Shown here: one piece after another, positions 1-13,900 of the stretch
Layout of the letters: each line of letters starts with the position of its first letter
How positions within the stretch are numbered: the stretch's first letter is position 1
Made by a program: the position numbers and the translations under genes
DNA from: Echinometra lucunter
Lineage: Eukaryota; Echinodermata; Echinoidea; Camarodonta; Echinometridae
NCBI GenBank assembly: GCA_029962745.1
Contig: CM057154.1
Location: 3,388,090-3,452,089, forward strand
Length of the DNA stretch: 64,000 bases
Direction: 5' to 3'
Notes under the pieces: generated by a model
What the model was told of the DNA's origin: nothing
Databases searched by the model: none
Seen by the model: the letters and a program-made list of their open reading frames with translations, nothing else

Positions 1-3000
1 TTCTAAAAATTCTATTTTTAGTTACACTTTGATGAGTTTAATGCACTTTTATATTTGTTTATTCCTTTAATTGCATGACACCTTCAACTTCAACAAACAA
101 CTTTTTTATTATGATAAATAGTTATTATTTTGGGTATCTTATTACTGTACAAACACTGAGTGCGAGGATCGGCATGCAATCACGTGGGGCACACTTGCAG
201 ATAAAACAAAACCATGTATTGCTTGAATTAGTGTGTAAACATTGATCGAAGCTAGCAGCCTGTATTATTATGGAGAGAGCTGCGTGCCAGCTATTTCTGG
301 TATTGATTTAATCACGAACTGGAAACGAAGAAATGCAAGGCGTATTGCCATTGTGCGATAGTGTGAGACCCTAAATTGATTAAAACAGCGATTGAAGGGG
401 GTGGTGAGGACTTGGGCATTTAAGTTTAATGGGCAGAGGTGGGGAATTGTTGTGGTTCATTTAATGGCCCCCTCATTACTCTCCTATTGACCGGTGCTCC
501 ATTGAAAGAACGTATTGGGATGTCCTCGATTTTGATATCTGGTCATTGGGCAGCAATTGATTGATGTAGTCCCACGCATTCCAAAATCCGTTATTTTATT
601 AGCTACTTTCAAGAAACCATAAGTGCTCGAATTCCATGTTGAAACCATCTTTATGAATGGTAACTTAACCTTCCAGCCAATTCATATATTCCTCTCTTCC
701 TACCGCTGTTGGGTTTTCCCCCTTACATTCTTTCACTTTAAATGACACACATTTATTATATCTTTTGTGTCATGCATGTATCTTGTCCATGATTATATCA
801 GCGTTTTGACCAATACTATTGAAATTTCGATAGTGAGCAGAAGTATCAGCATAATTATCAAGAAGCTTGTATTGAAGTTTGTAGAAGATAAAAAAAGGTC
901 AAATAATAGTCAAAGTCAAAAGTCAAAAAGTCAAATAATAAACATATTGGCCTCTTGGAATAATTTCGATAGAAAATCGGACATTGCAAGTTTTTTTTTC
1001 CATGAGCGTGTATCCCCAGCATGTACACATGTGACATGACCTGTGCCATTATTCTTGACCCGTTTACGCGTTGGCACTCATCAGAACGTAACAGTCCTTT
1101 AATTATGGCTTTGGCCTAACCGTGGTAACCATGTTTTTATCAAGTTGGTGTATGAGAGCAATCGGAAACAGGAAAGGAGAATTCAACTTGGCACGGTTCG
1201 CTTCCTCTATATACCTGTAGCCAGTGGCCATCACTGCAGAATACACCTGCTGCAGTTCACTCATGGCAAAATTGCCCCTCCCTTAAATGATTCTACATTG
1301 CTTGCCCAGGCCACTTTCAATTCATGAATCACACTGGAGGGCAAAAAGTGGAAAGCAAATTATATAAAACATAATATTCACACCCTTTATACAGCCTTGT
1401 GGATCTATATGCACGTAGTCCTGTATGATCACATTACGGAAGTTTTCTGTCTCATAATCAAGAGTCAATCACAGCAGTGTAAATGTAGTGAAATAGTGAA
1501 TTGATTTTGATACTTATGACAGAGGCATGGCATTCGTATCATTAGGACAGGTATTACTTCATTATTTCTGCACACACATTCCATTTTATTTTGTTTCATT
1601 TATTTATTATTATTGTATATTATCGTTATTATTATTATCATCATCATCATCATCATCTTCATCTAAATTTCTGTATCGTTCTTCATGTTTCGTGTGTCCA
1701 GTCTGGCTCTATAATAAGACAATATTGATATGTTTGATTGAGCTCATAGCGTGAGCAAATTTCCGTGTGTAAGTGTTTGTGTGTGTGGGGGGGAGGTGGC
1801 TCTTTAAACCCCTTCCATCGCTTTGCGTACAGGAGAGAGAGAGAGAGAAAAAAAAATAGTGGATAGGACTCGAAATTGCAGATTTAAGAATGGAAAAGTC
1901 ATCTATAGACTGAAAACAATGTCAGTCTGTTTGGTCGGGTCAGGAGTTCATTTCGAACAGTGACTGACAAGTTCACAGCAAATCTGCTTGCCATCTGATG
2001 GAGGCGGGGAAGAAGAAAAAAAATCTGTGAAAGAGATCGCCGTGGAGCTGCATAATAACCAAACTAAAGGGGTTTCTGTTTTGATGCTGTAGCCAGCTTT
2101 TATAGCGTGTGACCGCTGCGAATTTTAACCACACTTTGCAGTTTTCATAACCAGGATCTAACAGTATTTCTAGCCATGCCCAGTAATCACGTCAATGAAC
2201 AGGTTAAATGAACAGGATATTCAGGCATGCAGTTGCATGTGGAAACTTGCAAGCCTCGTCTTCACATGATTATGACGAGTGTAGAAAATTGAAGATATCA
2301 CGTCCTTTTTAGTGGCGATAATAATCGATCATGGCGGACATAATTCCCTCGAATATTCACTATCCAATTGACGTATGTACTGGTAAAATTTCATTACGTT
2401 AAAATTAGTGCTTCAAGTGAAATGCACGGGCGATATGGTTCATCAATGAAGGACGAATGAGAAATCTATGTACATTATTTAGGCCCATAAAAGCTCATTA
2501 ATGTATTGGTTACTATGGAAAACACATCCACATTTTAGTCAATAGAGAAAGTGACTTTCGTTAATCACCACTAGAACTACATAGACAAATACTCGAGTGA
2601 TCGAAAGCTGTAAGCTATAATGATCAAAGTTACTTTCTATGATTCATGTTTGACAAGCAACTTATTCATATTCCGCGTCAACATGGTTAGGACCCAAAAA
2701 CCATATCACTTTCACTAAACGGTTATACAAAGTCAGCTTAGATTAAGGGTATACATGTATCTTCTAACAAAATAATGAATGACCCATGCTAAATCTCTCA
2801 ACATCAGTCATGTCAATTACCAGATTAGACTTCGTGTTCTGTTTTCATCTGAATTCCATTGACTTGTCGGATGCTATGTCAGAAATCCTCAGCGAAGGAT
2901 TTGATTGGTAATCCTTGATGGAAGTCTGTCTGGCAAAGTTTCTTACCGTGATTCAACTTCCGAAGGAACCAAATGCCTCGACTCGTCTCCGTCTTGGAGT

Positions 3001-3930
3001 ATGTCCAGACGACCCTTTATTACCTTGAATTCAATCTAGTTACAAAATCTTAGGATTATTTTTCATTTTGGTTGTCCATCCATAGTTAGCAAAATGATCT
3101 ATTTAGTATACCATACTGCCCTCATAGGCCTACGGATTTGTGAGAAACGCGGTATGAGATTTCTTTGTCTCGATATTGTGTGTTTTACAGACAGATAATT
3201 ATCAGATAGTTAAAAAAAAAAAAACCAAGCAAACAAACAAATATTCGAAAGTGTTTTCTCCCCGTAGAAAAAGCACCCGCGCTTTGTTCCGAGGTGAGGC
3301 AAAATTACGTCCATTCCATATGATTTAATTGCAGACACTGAGTGTTATTGGGAGGTGCTAAAAATAATTGACAAGGCCTATGGAATAAACGGCAGGTGAA
3401 TCCGAGACTTTGAAGGACGTTATGAATACTGATTTCAGAAATTTTGTTATCACAGCACAATTTTGTCCACTTCTTTCTTTGTTCATATCACATCAAGCAA
3501 AGAGCTGAAGCCGTTTCATTTAATTCAATATTGTTATGGTTGATAGAAGGGAATTGTTGATATGTGATCATAATTGCAAATTGCTTCATTGCTTCATTGT
3601 TTTGTACACTCCCCCTTTTCGGCGGAGGTTTTCTTATACTAGTACATATTTCAAATACCGTGATCAAACAGGTCTATACATGTAAACTTAGTTTTCCATA
3701 TGTGAACTTCATGTTATATCTATCAATGAAGAGAGTTTATATCTTATACGTTTGAGTTACATTTCCCTGGTTTGATGTAAATTCCAGTTTCCGGTCTATT
3801 TTTGTTCGTGGTATTGGAAGCGGCCCGTCATTCTGTGCCCTTTCCATATGACAAAGGCACATCAGTTTCTTACTAAAATAGATATTCATGTCTTAAGAAA
3901 GGACAAGGTACAGTTTATTTGAACTTTTAA
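1..3930. other. No gene recognised; AT-rich noncoding DNA
   Basis: I see no exon with convincing protein-like composition and flanking splice signals on either strand. Small features are a (TTA/TCA)n-type microsatellite near 1600-1665, a GT run passing into a G run near 1770-1795, and a short GA tract near 1832-1850. The longest open frames are short, lack similarity to any family I know and look like chance. The stretch could be intergenic or part of a long intron. Confidence 0.6.
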
Positions 3931-3931
3931 C

Positions 3932-4200
3932 AAGATAGGCCTCACTATGGTGATATGCGGTACACAAGAATGGCAAATGGGATTAACCATTGTGACTAAA
4001 ACACGAAAAGATGAGTCTGAATAAGATAGGCCCCATTACAGTGCCATGTGGGCAACACGAGAAACAAATGAGGATTAACCTTTTTCGCTATAAAAGGCGC
4101 AAGTTGTAGTTGCATTTGAATGAAATAGGCCCCACTATAGGCATGGTAGGGTGTCAGATGGAACGCACGAATAGAAAAGGGATTAACAGTTTGGGTTAAA
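3932..4200. repeat. Diverged tandem repeat, three units of about 90-100 bp
   Basis: Three successive units each start with 'aagataggcc' or 'gaaataggcc' (about 3932, 4023 and 4122). Each continues with a C-rich 'cactat/cattac' stretch, a G-rich segment, 'cacaagaat/cacgagaaa/cacgaatag', and then 'gggattaac' or 'aggattaac' near the unit end. Copies are clearly diverged, so this is an old minisatellite. It contains no credible coding sequence. Confidence 0.65.
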
Positions 4201-7200
4201 CTTGAGGTCAAGGAATCCTCCTTCGTGAACTTTAAGAAAAGTTTGAACGAAATCTTGACAAATCTGACGTGACTCGGAACGCACATCACTCAACTGAAGT
4301 AAAACAGTGCCACCGATTATTCCTTTATTTGCAGACGATTCTCTTGTCCAAATGAAAAAAAGATCTCTCGAACCAAAAACTCTGTTGTCTTTTCACACTC
4401 TTGTGCCGTCATAAGGGCTATTCTCCATGTCCTTCGTAAGATTGGTTTAGTGGGCGGGGAACCAGGCACTCAAGTGCTCGAAAGCAATCTTGAGGATAAA
4501 TACATTTTTGTGTACTGTATCAACAAGACCAATACCAGGGATGTTTTGCCTCGCCTGGGGATGACGTCATCGTTATGTTTCTTGTGTGATATCAGAACAA
4601 AACATTATGATTTCATGTATCAAGTCTGATGTACAATTTGAATAAACGGTTCACTTTGAATAGGTTTTCTAGTTGCTTTACTAGTGTTGATAGATTAGTA
4701 TTGCACAAGGTTTGTTTTATATCATAGAAATTTATGCATCCGGTGGCACCGTTTTCCTTTCTCTAAAAAGAAAGTCCAGCAGGCTAAGAGCGTTGATTGC
4801 CATAATATTTTAATTGCTTCAGGCTCATCCTCAGTGCAGCAACATGCTGTGTGTATGATAGAGATGGCATGGTAAGATAAGCAAGTCCCGGATGCCAGAC
4901 CTGAGTGGTTACTTCCAGTCATTTTAGTGTTGCTATTGCTTCAAGATGATGCTCAGCCATTGTCTTCCGTCAAGAACAAAAAGGAGAAATTTGAAGCCAA
5001 GTTTTGTTTTCCAGTCAATCACGGTCACGAAAGATATGTCGGTCATGGTTTCATTGTCGAGGCATGGAGTCTGTGGGTTTATCTCGAAAAGTGTGACTAG
5101 TCTGTGAGCGCAGTGTGGGTGAGGACAGGCTGCGTTTTGAAAGTATTGTGATTTATAATGATCATGATAATTGCATTTACCATAACAGTGACTAAAAGCA
5201 TAGTCTCTCTGGATGTAGTTCAACTGTTTAAGCAGTCTTGAATCTGCCTCAGTTATTAAAGCCAATCTTGTTGATTTTGAAGATCGATGTTTCGCGTGTG
5301 GATAATGGGCAATTTCCACCCAGATAGCTTATCCCAATCTAATACCATGAATACTGGCTCATTAACCTTCTTTTTCAGGTCGTCAAGTTGAGCATTCTAA
5401 ATTTATCACTCAAAACTCATTGTTTTACACCTGCACCGTGTCAAATAGAAGCTCAATGGCCGATAAATATTTCCTATTTCCTATCCTCTATCAAACACCT
5501 TTTCTCATTCAATCAATGCTGAAGGCTGTTGGATAGATCGAGTTTATGAATGATTGTTATATCCTCGGATAACCTGTTTCGATCAGAATACTATTCCCAC
5601 GCCTCAGAAACAGAGGATGTGGATATCTTTTAGGTCAAGTTGGGGTCAGAGGCCAACTAGGGTCACAAGTTCAGGTATACCTCGTCAGGAAGTATATAGA
5701 GGGATAATAAATACATGTATACCGTCGATTGTCATTTTGAAAGTTCTAGAGTGGGATATCGGTCAGGTTTTATGTCAGTCTTTTCTGTGAGCCAAGTAAA
5801 TCCCTTAAATCATGCCATAACGCTTGTACAGCTATAAGACGAATTAGGTAGATTGGTAGAACTCAAAATATGAATTATTTTCGATCTGCTGATGTGAATT
5901 GAGACGAAGATAATAGATATTCAGGATATTCTGTATTTATATCGAATAGTATGATTATGGTTTTCTCAAGTTATTGTTGAACGTTGTAGAGAGAGAGAGA
6001 GAAAGAGAAAGAGATATTTTGGATACATCAAATACCGGAGTGGTTTCCTTGTTCATATACCATTGGTGAAGTGGTCTTTATTATTACAACGCATGCACAG
6101 ATCGACCTCAGGATGTGTTGTTATAGCAGCAAGAAATATGAGCTTTAATCTTTAAAGTGTATATCCATAAATCTGCAGAATGATGATCCGGGGGAACCCC
6201 ATGATTTTTTTTACAATGAAAATGATTCCATCCTGATTATCCATAGCGACAATGCATCAAACAAGTACGACCATAGCAACGCGATGGAAAGTTTCGGTAA
6301 AGCAATACTATCCAAACACCATAATCATGATAATAGTTTCGTTTTGTGCCATGTGAAAACAACAGTGATGTATGATTATACATGATTGCCAGTCCCTTCG
6401 AGTATGTAGTTTCATATTACATGCGTGCAGTTTGAGTATCGTGGCTACAATGCAATCAATTTCCTCATTACAAGTACATATGGGAAGTGGAATGGAAATT
6501 GTATAAGAATTCTCAGCTGAAAGTTGAAACCTTCATTGTCGTAGACCTTGTAAATTATTTTCTCTCCGCTGTACGCCATATGACAAAATTAATGTTATCG
6601 AAAGTATATGGGAATTGGCAAAAACTGTTTTAATTTCCATCGAACATTACAATCATTCACCTTTGCCGTTGGGACTATAATTACATTGACAAAGGTATAA
6701 TAGGGTATGGAATAATTGATATTTCCGTAAAATCCCTGCGGCATATACTTCAGTACACAGCTATCGCTCGTTAGAGGGAGAGGGGGGAAATTCATCGTAA
6801 TTGAATTATTTGCCTGTGATGAAATGCAAGTGATGAAATGTGATACTGTTGATCACTATCAATGACATTGGAATTAGATAGACACTAATTGCCTAGGAAT
6901 CTTTGCCGTATGTTTGCGTAGGATGTGTTTGAATGCAGTGCTATTATTGTGTCATTGTAGTGTACTCATTAGTGACTTTTAACAACGCCATGACTGTTCT
7001 AAAAAAGAAAAAATCGATTTAAGAGCGAATCGGTCAATTTACGCTTTTAAGTATAAGGCAATTTAAGTAATTGACTAACATTTTTCATTCTTTTGGCTCC
7101 GTTTGTACATAAAAAATGAAATTAAAACTCATTACTATTCATCGACTGATATTGTGATACAAAATATGGGTACCCTCAGTCTCTCATTATGAAAAGGGGG

Positions 7201-8697
7201 TAGATAAAAATGCATTTAAAAATTGTCTTCCCAATTTCAAACGAGTGGACTAACATGAATATATTCAGTCATTCTTTTGTTTTTCTACGAGGGTATTTTT
7301 TACATTATGTGTTGTGTTTGAACCCTTCTACCACAAGAAAACAAAAATAATAGAAATAGGAACCACAGATAATCTGGCAGTATGTATTACTCTAAATACA
7401 CAGGAAGCTTGTATTTGAGTTGAACACTATGGAGTATTACATTAAAAATGATAAATTCGTTAAACCTGCCAATCATATTAGGGGATGGGGAGGAAACCCA
7501 AATCGAGACGGGAAATCTAATAACCGGTTTACAATGCGAGAAAAACGCCATAATCGAAACCCGGGACCCCCCCCCCCTCTCCGCGGCCCCTTTCGTTCAT
7601 AGATTATGCACAGTGTTGTGCTGAAAGCTTGCTAGCTCGAAGCAGCAGATGAGTCCCTTATCTGTGCATTATGTACTGCTTTGGTAAGGTGGGTGAATGG
7701 AGGAAAAGATGTAGTGTCAATTATTCATCCACTGACGGGGTTGAAAGTTTAATACCTGTCGTGAATTTTTCACGCTAACATGGAGGATGGTTGATAAGAA
7801 GTAAGATGACGAGTAGAGAAATACGCTCTTGGGTGCAGTGATGTAGTTTTTGTTCAACCATCCCCCGGGCACCAGCTTTTTATGGCAGTAAAAACAAAAA
7901 AACACCTGCCGAGCTGCCCCCCCCCCGATCCTTCCTCTTTCTCCATTTGGCAGAATTGAAGAACGTTGTTTTATACGTCTGACATTAATTTTGTTTGTTG
8001 GACAGATTGCTAATAATGATATCGCGACAAAAAAAAAATATACAGGTTAAATGTCTTAATGTAAAAGCTTTTGTAAATCAAGCAGGAGTCGTCCTCAAAT
8101 CCAAGATAAATAATCATTTTTCACCTGTCGCAAGGAAAAATATTTAGGAAAAATAATTTTTAAGGTTATTAGATTGAATGTTGAACGGTATTAGTCTTAC
8201 AACTGATTGAAATACTCTTGGGTCTTATTTCAGTCGAAAACATTCAACCTATTACACATTGATAAATGCTACTATAATGTCACTGAGTCACATCAAACAT
8301 AACCGCATCTTCCGTCCTTTCGTTATTTTGCGTTTCCTTCTTTCCTTTTTATGCCCTTTAAAATGTCCGTTATTCTTCCGAAACATAGTTTATTCAGGAA
8401 TCTCCGTCTTTGGTTTTGGGTGAAAAGGTCTTTAGCTTTGTCAGCAGGGGTCAGTCTAGTGAATATGAACGCTTTGATGAGGTATCTAAAAATTGTAATG
8501 TAATGAACCTTTGTTTGGAAGATGTTGATGATTTTCGTTCCTTTCGGTATTAACTGCATACTCAAAGGAATTTGCTGATTATTCTCGGGTTTAAAACTTC
8601 GGATGTGCTCTTTATGCTTTGTCATAATTTGTTAGTAAGAATATTGTATAATTCATGACATACCTTTGTTTGAACTGCTGGTGTACTAGTAAATAAC
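4201..8697. other. No gene recognised
   Basis: AT-rich noncoding DNA with short homopolymer and GA tracts (for example near 5989-6013 and the C run at 7567-7577). The open frames near 4722-5319 and 8323-8625 have no recognisable domain, no splice-site context and ordinary AT-rich composition. Confidence 0.55.
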
Positions 8698-8940
8698 CAG
8701 CGGCATGGCCTGGATCTAGACATTGATGGGGTACCTGCATCAAGGGGGGGGGGGGGGCACCACTTTTACTTTTTGGATAATAGGCATATAGAGTGCCATA
8801 TTGAAAAGGGATATAGTAGGTATTTGGGGCTGGGACGGGGTCATAATGTCTTTTTCATGTCCCCCCCCCCTCTCTCTCTTTTGATTTATGGGAAGGGACA
8901 AGTGCCCATACGCCCTTGCGCCCCTGTAGCTACGCCACTT
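8698..8940. mobile_element. Possible remnant of a hAT-like non-autonomous element
   Basis: The right end reads 'gtagctacgccactt', whose complement starts 'aagtggcgtagctac', close to the CAGTGGCGTA ends typical of hAT-type elements. The left end 'cagcggcatggcctgg' at 8698 is a degenerate match to the same consensus. The interior is G/C-run rich, like the hAT-like insertion at 61.0-62.6 kb. I could not find a convincing 8-bp target duplication, so the boundaries are tentative. Confidence 0.35.
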
Positions 8941-10780
8941 GTGTAAACCACGGATATGAACTCGAGCTTGAAGTTGAAAAACGGAAGATTGCTCATAACA
9001 TGCAAGGATTCTCTAGAAAAAAAAGCAATATACTCCGTGCAAGTGTGTTTGATTTGATACTTCCTTGTCTGCTGTAGCAACGTTTATACCATATCACGAT
9101 GGGGGAAAAAAGAATGGTTCATTGTTTGTTAGAGATAACTCGATGAAACATTATGAAAGTGATTAGAGGAGACCCAGTATCTTTATTTTCAATCTCTTCG
9201 CTAATTTTCTTACACCTCCTTCTCGCTTGCCCCCTTCCTCTGTCTTCTCCTGAGAGTGTGAAACCGTCGTTTGAGTGTCCTCTACCTTATTCCATGATAA
9301 AGACTTTGACGCGTCAGTTCCGCAAACATGGCAAACGCCTTGTTGTGCATTCTCCGGAAAGAGAAACGCCCAGAATGGAAGGATAAAGCAAGGAATTAGG
9401 CGACTTCCCTGGGATAGTTCCTTGGACAAAGCATGCTAATAACTGAAGAAGATGTTCAAGATGTTTTCAGGCTGCATGTTGTTGGTGAAACCCGGGTGGC
9501 GATGAAAGATGATTAATTTTCTTTTTGTCCACCCTTCCTGGCCAATGCACGCTTAACTTACCTTATTGCCACTGTGTTCGGACCATGGCCAAACCACTTT
9601 AAGCAGATTATTGTAATTTCATGCACATATTATAATCTTATTATTTAATAGGACAAGCTCTTTATTATGGAGCACAACAAGAAAAGCACGGATAATGACC
9701 TGGCAACCTTAATGCCATTTATGACACTGCTTTGAGTAGGTGTGCCTGATGTATAACCAACAAACTATCTTAAGTTGTGCAACTTATCGTCAAGTTGTGC
9801 AACTTAACGTCATTTACGACAACATAATTTGTACTCGGAGAAAATCCAAACACGTACTATAGTACCTGAAATGGATCTGACTATGGGATAATCATTTAGT
9901 ACCTATGTGGTTGTGATTATTAGTATGATTACTGTTTTATGAAACTGCTCCCATCACATTAAGCGACCTGCACATTTTGGACATTTTGCACATGCATGGA
10001 TACTTTTGTGGAGGCTAACGTGAAGAATTCTATAGCATGTCCCAAAATAGAATACCGATCAATTTGCCTATCTCTTCTCGAACAAAACGCTGAAAGACAA
10101 CGATCTTGACTATGTGATAATCTATCAGGAAAGTTCGAATTCTCGTCCTAAAATAGCAAGTCAACATGACATTGAAGTAGAGTGGAATGTAACGCCTTCG
10201 TGAATGCAAACTGAATCATAAACCTTGATTGCACTGTAAATGTAATGCCAGTTTGCAGCATTTTTACTTCACTGTGTACATAATGGTGACGAAAGAAAGG
10301 AAAATATATCACTGGTCTACCGTGAAAACAAGAGGAATTTGGCGAAAACATGGTTGTTACCCGTGGCAACGGTAATGGTGTGGATATGCATGGTCAATGA
10401 AGGAAGCGCAATAATAACATCATGGAAGGATATGTGAAGGCATGACACATTGCAGTTTCCATTGTCTTTGCTTACGTTGGTTCTGGTCTGCTGTTCTCTG
10501 GTTGTTTTTCGGTCTTCTTGATGGCAGAAAGAAACCATGCAATGTACACATTGATAATTGCAGTGGAATGCTCCCGCCCACCATTTCTAGAATAATTAGA
10601 AAGAATCACGCACCCCTTTTTTTTTAGATTAACACGTCGAAATTGACAGAGATTGTTTCATGGGGGGGGGGGGGGGTGGACGTTTCTTTGAAATCATGTG
10701 TACTTTCACTGTAATCTCCAAGCCCCAAATCAATACTACTAAAGCGTCACGGATGGATGTCTATCTCTTTATATTATTTC
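8941..10780. other. No gene recognised; one short duplicated motif
   Basis: The region has overlapping short open frames at 9153-9430 on both strands, but no known domain and no good splice context. A 20-bp unit starting 'aagttgtgcaactta' is repeated twice at 9772-9811. A G run of more than ten bases lies near 10663-10676. Confidence 0.5.
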
Positions 10781-10908
10781 AGTATAGAAGCTAAGATTGC
10801 ATCGTCTCTGTATACTTTTGTTTGTTTAGTCCAATGTTTTTGTTGCTTGATGATAATCCCAAAATCTATTTTAATAAATTCGATTCGATTCGATTTGATT
10901 TGATTCTG
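10781..10908 (+). mobile_element. Possible 3' tail of a 5'-truncated non-LTR element
   Basis: An AATAAA-like sequence at about 10872 runs directly into a pentanucleotide array 'ttcgattcgattcgatttgatttg' type (10878-10906). A short oligomer tail next to a polyadenylation-like motif is the usual 3' end of CR1/L2/RTE-type LINEs, most copies of which are 5'-truncated. No coding remnant is visible upstream, so this may be simple-sequence DNA instead. Confidence 0.3.
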
Positions 10909-13900
10909 ATGTATTTTTAAAAGCTTATTTTCAGTCTCAGTTTTATTGTTTCAGTAAATATATTTCATACTTATCTGAGTGAGTGTATGTCAGGTTATTC
11001 GCCGCACACTCTTCATTGCCTGGGGCCCTATAACCTCTTGCCAGATTTTGCCGGCATACCTTGTCTAAACTTCATTGCAGTCATGACCTTTGTTTGCAAT
11101 TTCACAGTGCTTTTAGCTAATACCTCTCGTGCTTGTCGTAATCCTATCGGAACATTAACCGAGATCAAGATCACATTATGACATGGTTTTTGATCCTCGT
11201 TATTTGCATACGAGTTATTAATCTCCATCCCCTCTCCCACGTAGTGATTAAACATTCACAAAGTTCAGGTTCAGAGATGGCGAAGGGCGTAGCCAGGGAG
11301 GGATCAGATCATCGAATTAAGGGGGGAGGGTGCTAGGGGAGGGGGTGAAGCCTCGTACCCTGTTTCCTTGATTAAAGATAAAGGTAAATTTACTTATCTT
11401 TGGAAATAGATCCACCCTCATTATCCCTTAAATCCCACCACCCCAGCATACACAAATACACTCTTTAACTCATAAATCTGCAACCCAACGCGTTTAACGT
11501 CCCTAAAAACTTTCTATTTTCTGCGGATGTCCAGAATGATATTACACCGTGGCCCTTGTTTATCATGACGCTTAATATGACGGAAATATGATCAGGTCAT
11601 AAAGATATATTATTTTATGAGCGTTGTTGTAAAGATTTTGAAGTGGTACCGGTCCCAGGGTATATCATGTACCACATTTTCTAAAGTTTTTATCGCCCCC
11701 TAGTTTGGTTTGAACATCTTTATCGCTGAAATATTTTTGCTATGTACACACGTTTAACTGTTTATAAAGCTGTTTTTATGTAGGAGTCACATTGAACTTG
11801 ATGCCTTTGGAATCATGGTGATTCATCGAAATGACCTTTCTCAATTTTAAAGTAAACGCTGAAAAAGCCTGAAATTAAGCTAGTCAACAATATGCAGGAC
11901 TCTCGAAGATTGTGTACAGGTGTAAACAAGAAATTGTTGATCGGGAAATTCAGTTATTTCTCGTTTACTGAAGCTCTCATAATTCTGGTTGAATAAAAGT
12001 GCGATTTGACTATCGGGGTAATTTCCAATAAGTTCTAGTTACCCCATGGGATTTCAACGAAATTCTATATACCACCATGATATCACAGGAATTATTATAT
12101 GGGCATATCCGGTGAAGACCTACTCATGGGTTTATACAGGTGGCAAAGAAATAACAAATCATATATTTTACATTTAAATCATGTACTTCGAATTCACATG
12201 ATTCACTTGGGAATAGATTATCATGTGTGGTTGTTTTGAGGATGCTTTGTGGTATAGATCAACACGTAGAAATTATGTTTTAAAGATAAAAGAACATGAA
12301 ACACAAATAATCATGAAATGTGAGATAACATTTAGAAAAATCTAAAAATATTTTCTCAGTTCTTATCATGGTGGTAAGAAAAACGTGACACATTCAGAAT
12401 GAACGTCATGCATGTGAAACATCAAGCTGAGTATGTCAGAAAACGGGCCTCGCGTGAAAGGTTTCTACGAAGCGTGCTCGGTCGAATAATTGGCAGATGT
12501 CGTTCTGAAATAACTTCGAGACTCATCAATTTGTCCTTTATTGCCAATTTGACCTCAACATGCTCTGATCACCCATCCACTGATCAAACTTGTTTGTGAT
12601 TTTCGGGAAGGAGACAGTGCCAAAAATATGACGTAATGGTTAGTATTAATAACTTTCTTCGTCAGCCCAAATTCGTCATTGTTGTTGTTTTCGAGGTACA
12701 CGTGTATGATGTGTGAAGACATGTTTTCATTTGCATGCCTTTACTTTGTATTCATTCAGAATGGAATACTTTTAGAGGTGACTTCATTAGAGAGGCTATT
12801 TTGGAAATAGTTCTGTATTTTATTCGTTGTATACACTATTATTCAGTCATTGTTCAGTCAAATTTGAGTTCACATCCAAGGACTATATGAAAGTAACATG
12901 ACTCCACGTCTATTTCTTTTGAACAAGTAATTATTTCTGCATTTCTCATGTTTGGTATATTCATGGACCGACTATATTACGCCAATTAGCGTTCAATCCA
13001 GTATGGCTGGTCAGCCATCGTTTCCAAAACCAGCTGCATGGAAAGATATGGACATCATGTATATCTCTACTTAGCGATGTAATATGGTGTAATTATATTA
13101 ATGGGTCTTTGTGCAACTCGATCATTTCACCTTGAAACAGACGATCGATCATGTCCATTTTATCACCTGCAGTTATGGAGGGATATCGATCGCTAAATCA
13201 AAGCGTATGGTAATATTTACGTACCATTACACGTAACCATTGTAATGCGTTATACTGGTGTATACTGGGTATTGCCAGATTTGAAAGTATATTCATTCCA
13301 TCTTAAACGGAGTAGGCTTTATAGTAACTTCATGTAAAACATATAGGCCCTAATTATGAAGAAGTGCCTTGTGATATACCAGTTTTGCTTATAGCACTGG
13401 ACAGACCACCCCGAAGAAGATGCAAAATGTAAACTTAATTGTTTGATGTACTTATCCGTTATCCGTGTTCATGGTGTTGCTGAGATTGATAATGAATGTT
13501 CTCAGAGATTAATAAAGAATGTTCGCAGAATAGGCCAACACACGACAGGCTTGTTCTTTTTTATGCCCACGTCCCTGTAAACTTTGCCGTTAGAATATCT
13601 TCAGAACTTCTCCCTTTTCTTTTGAATCATTATAGGTCATTCATAAAGACATTTTCATTCCTTATCTACATCAATCAAGTATCGAATGTATCTTCCTGAT
13701 AGAAAAAGTTATTTAAGCTCTTATGACTATGTATGATCGCGACCAATTGCATATGGAGGAGAAATACCCCGTAGCTAACCGGTATGACTCACCTGGCAAT
13801 GCAATGGAATAGAAATGTCAGAATGTGACGTGAGAGGCCAACTCAACCAGACTCGATGTTGCATTGAGTTAACGTGCATCATCCAGGTTACTTTGCTTGT

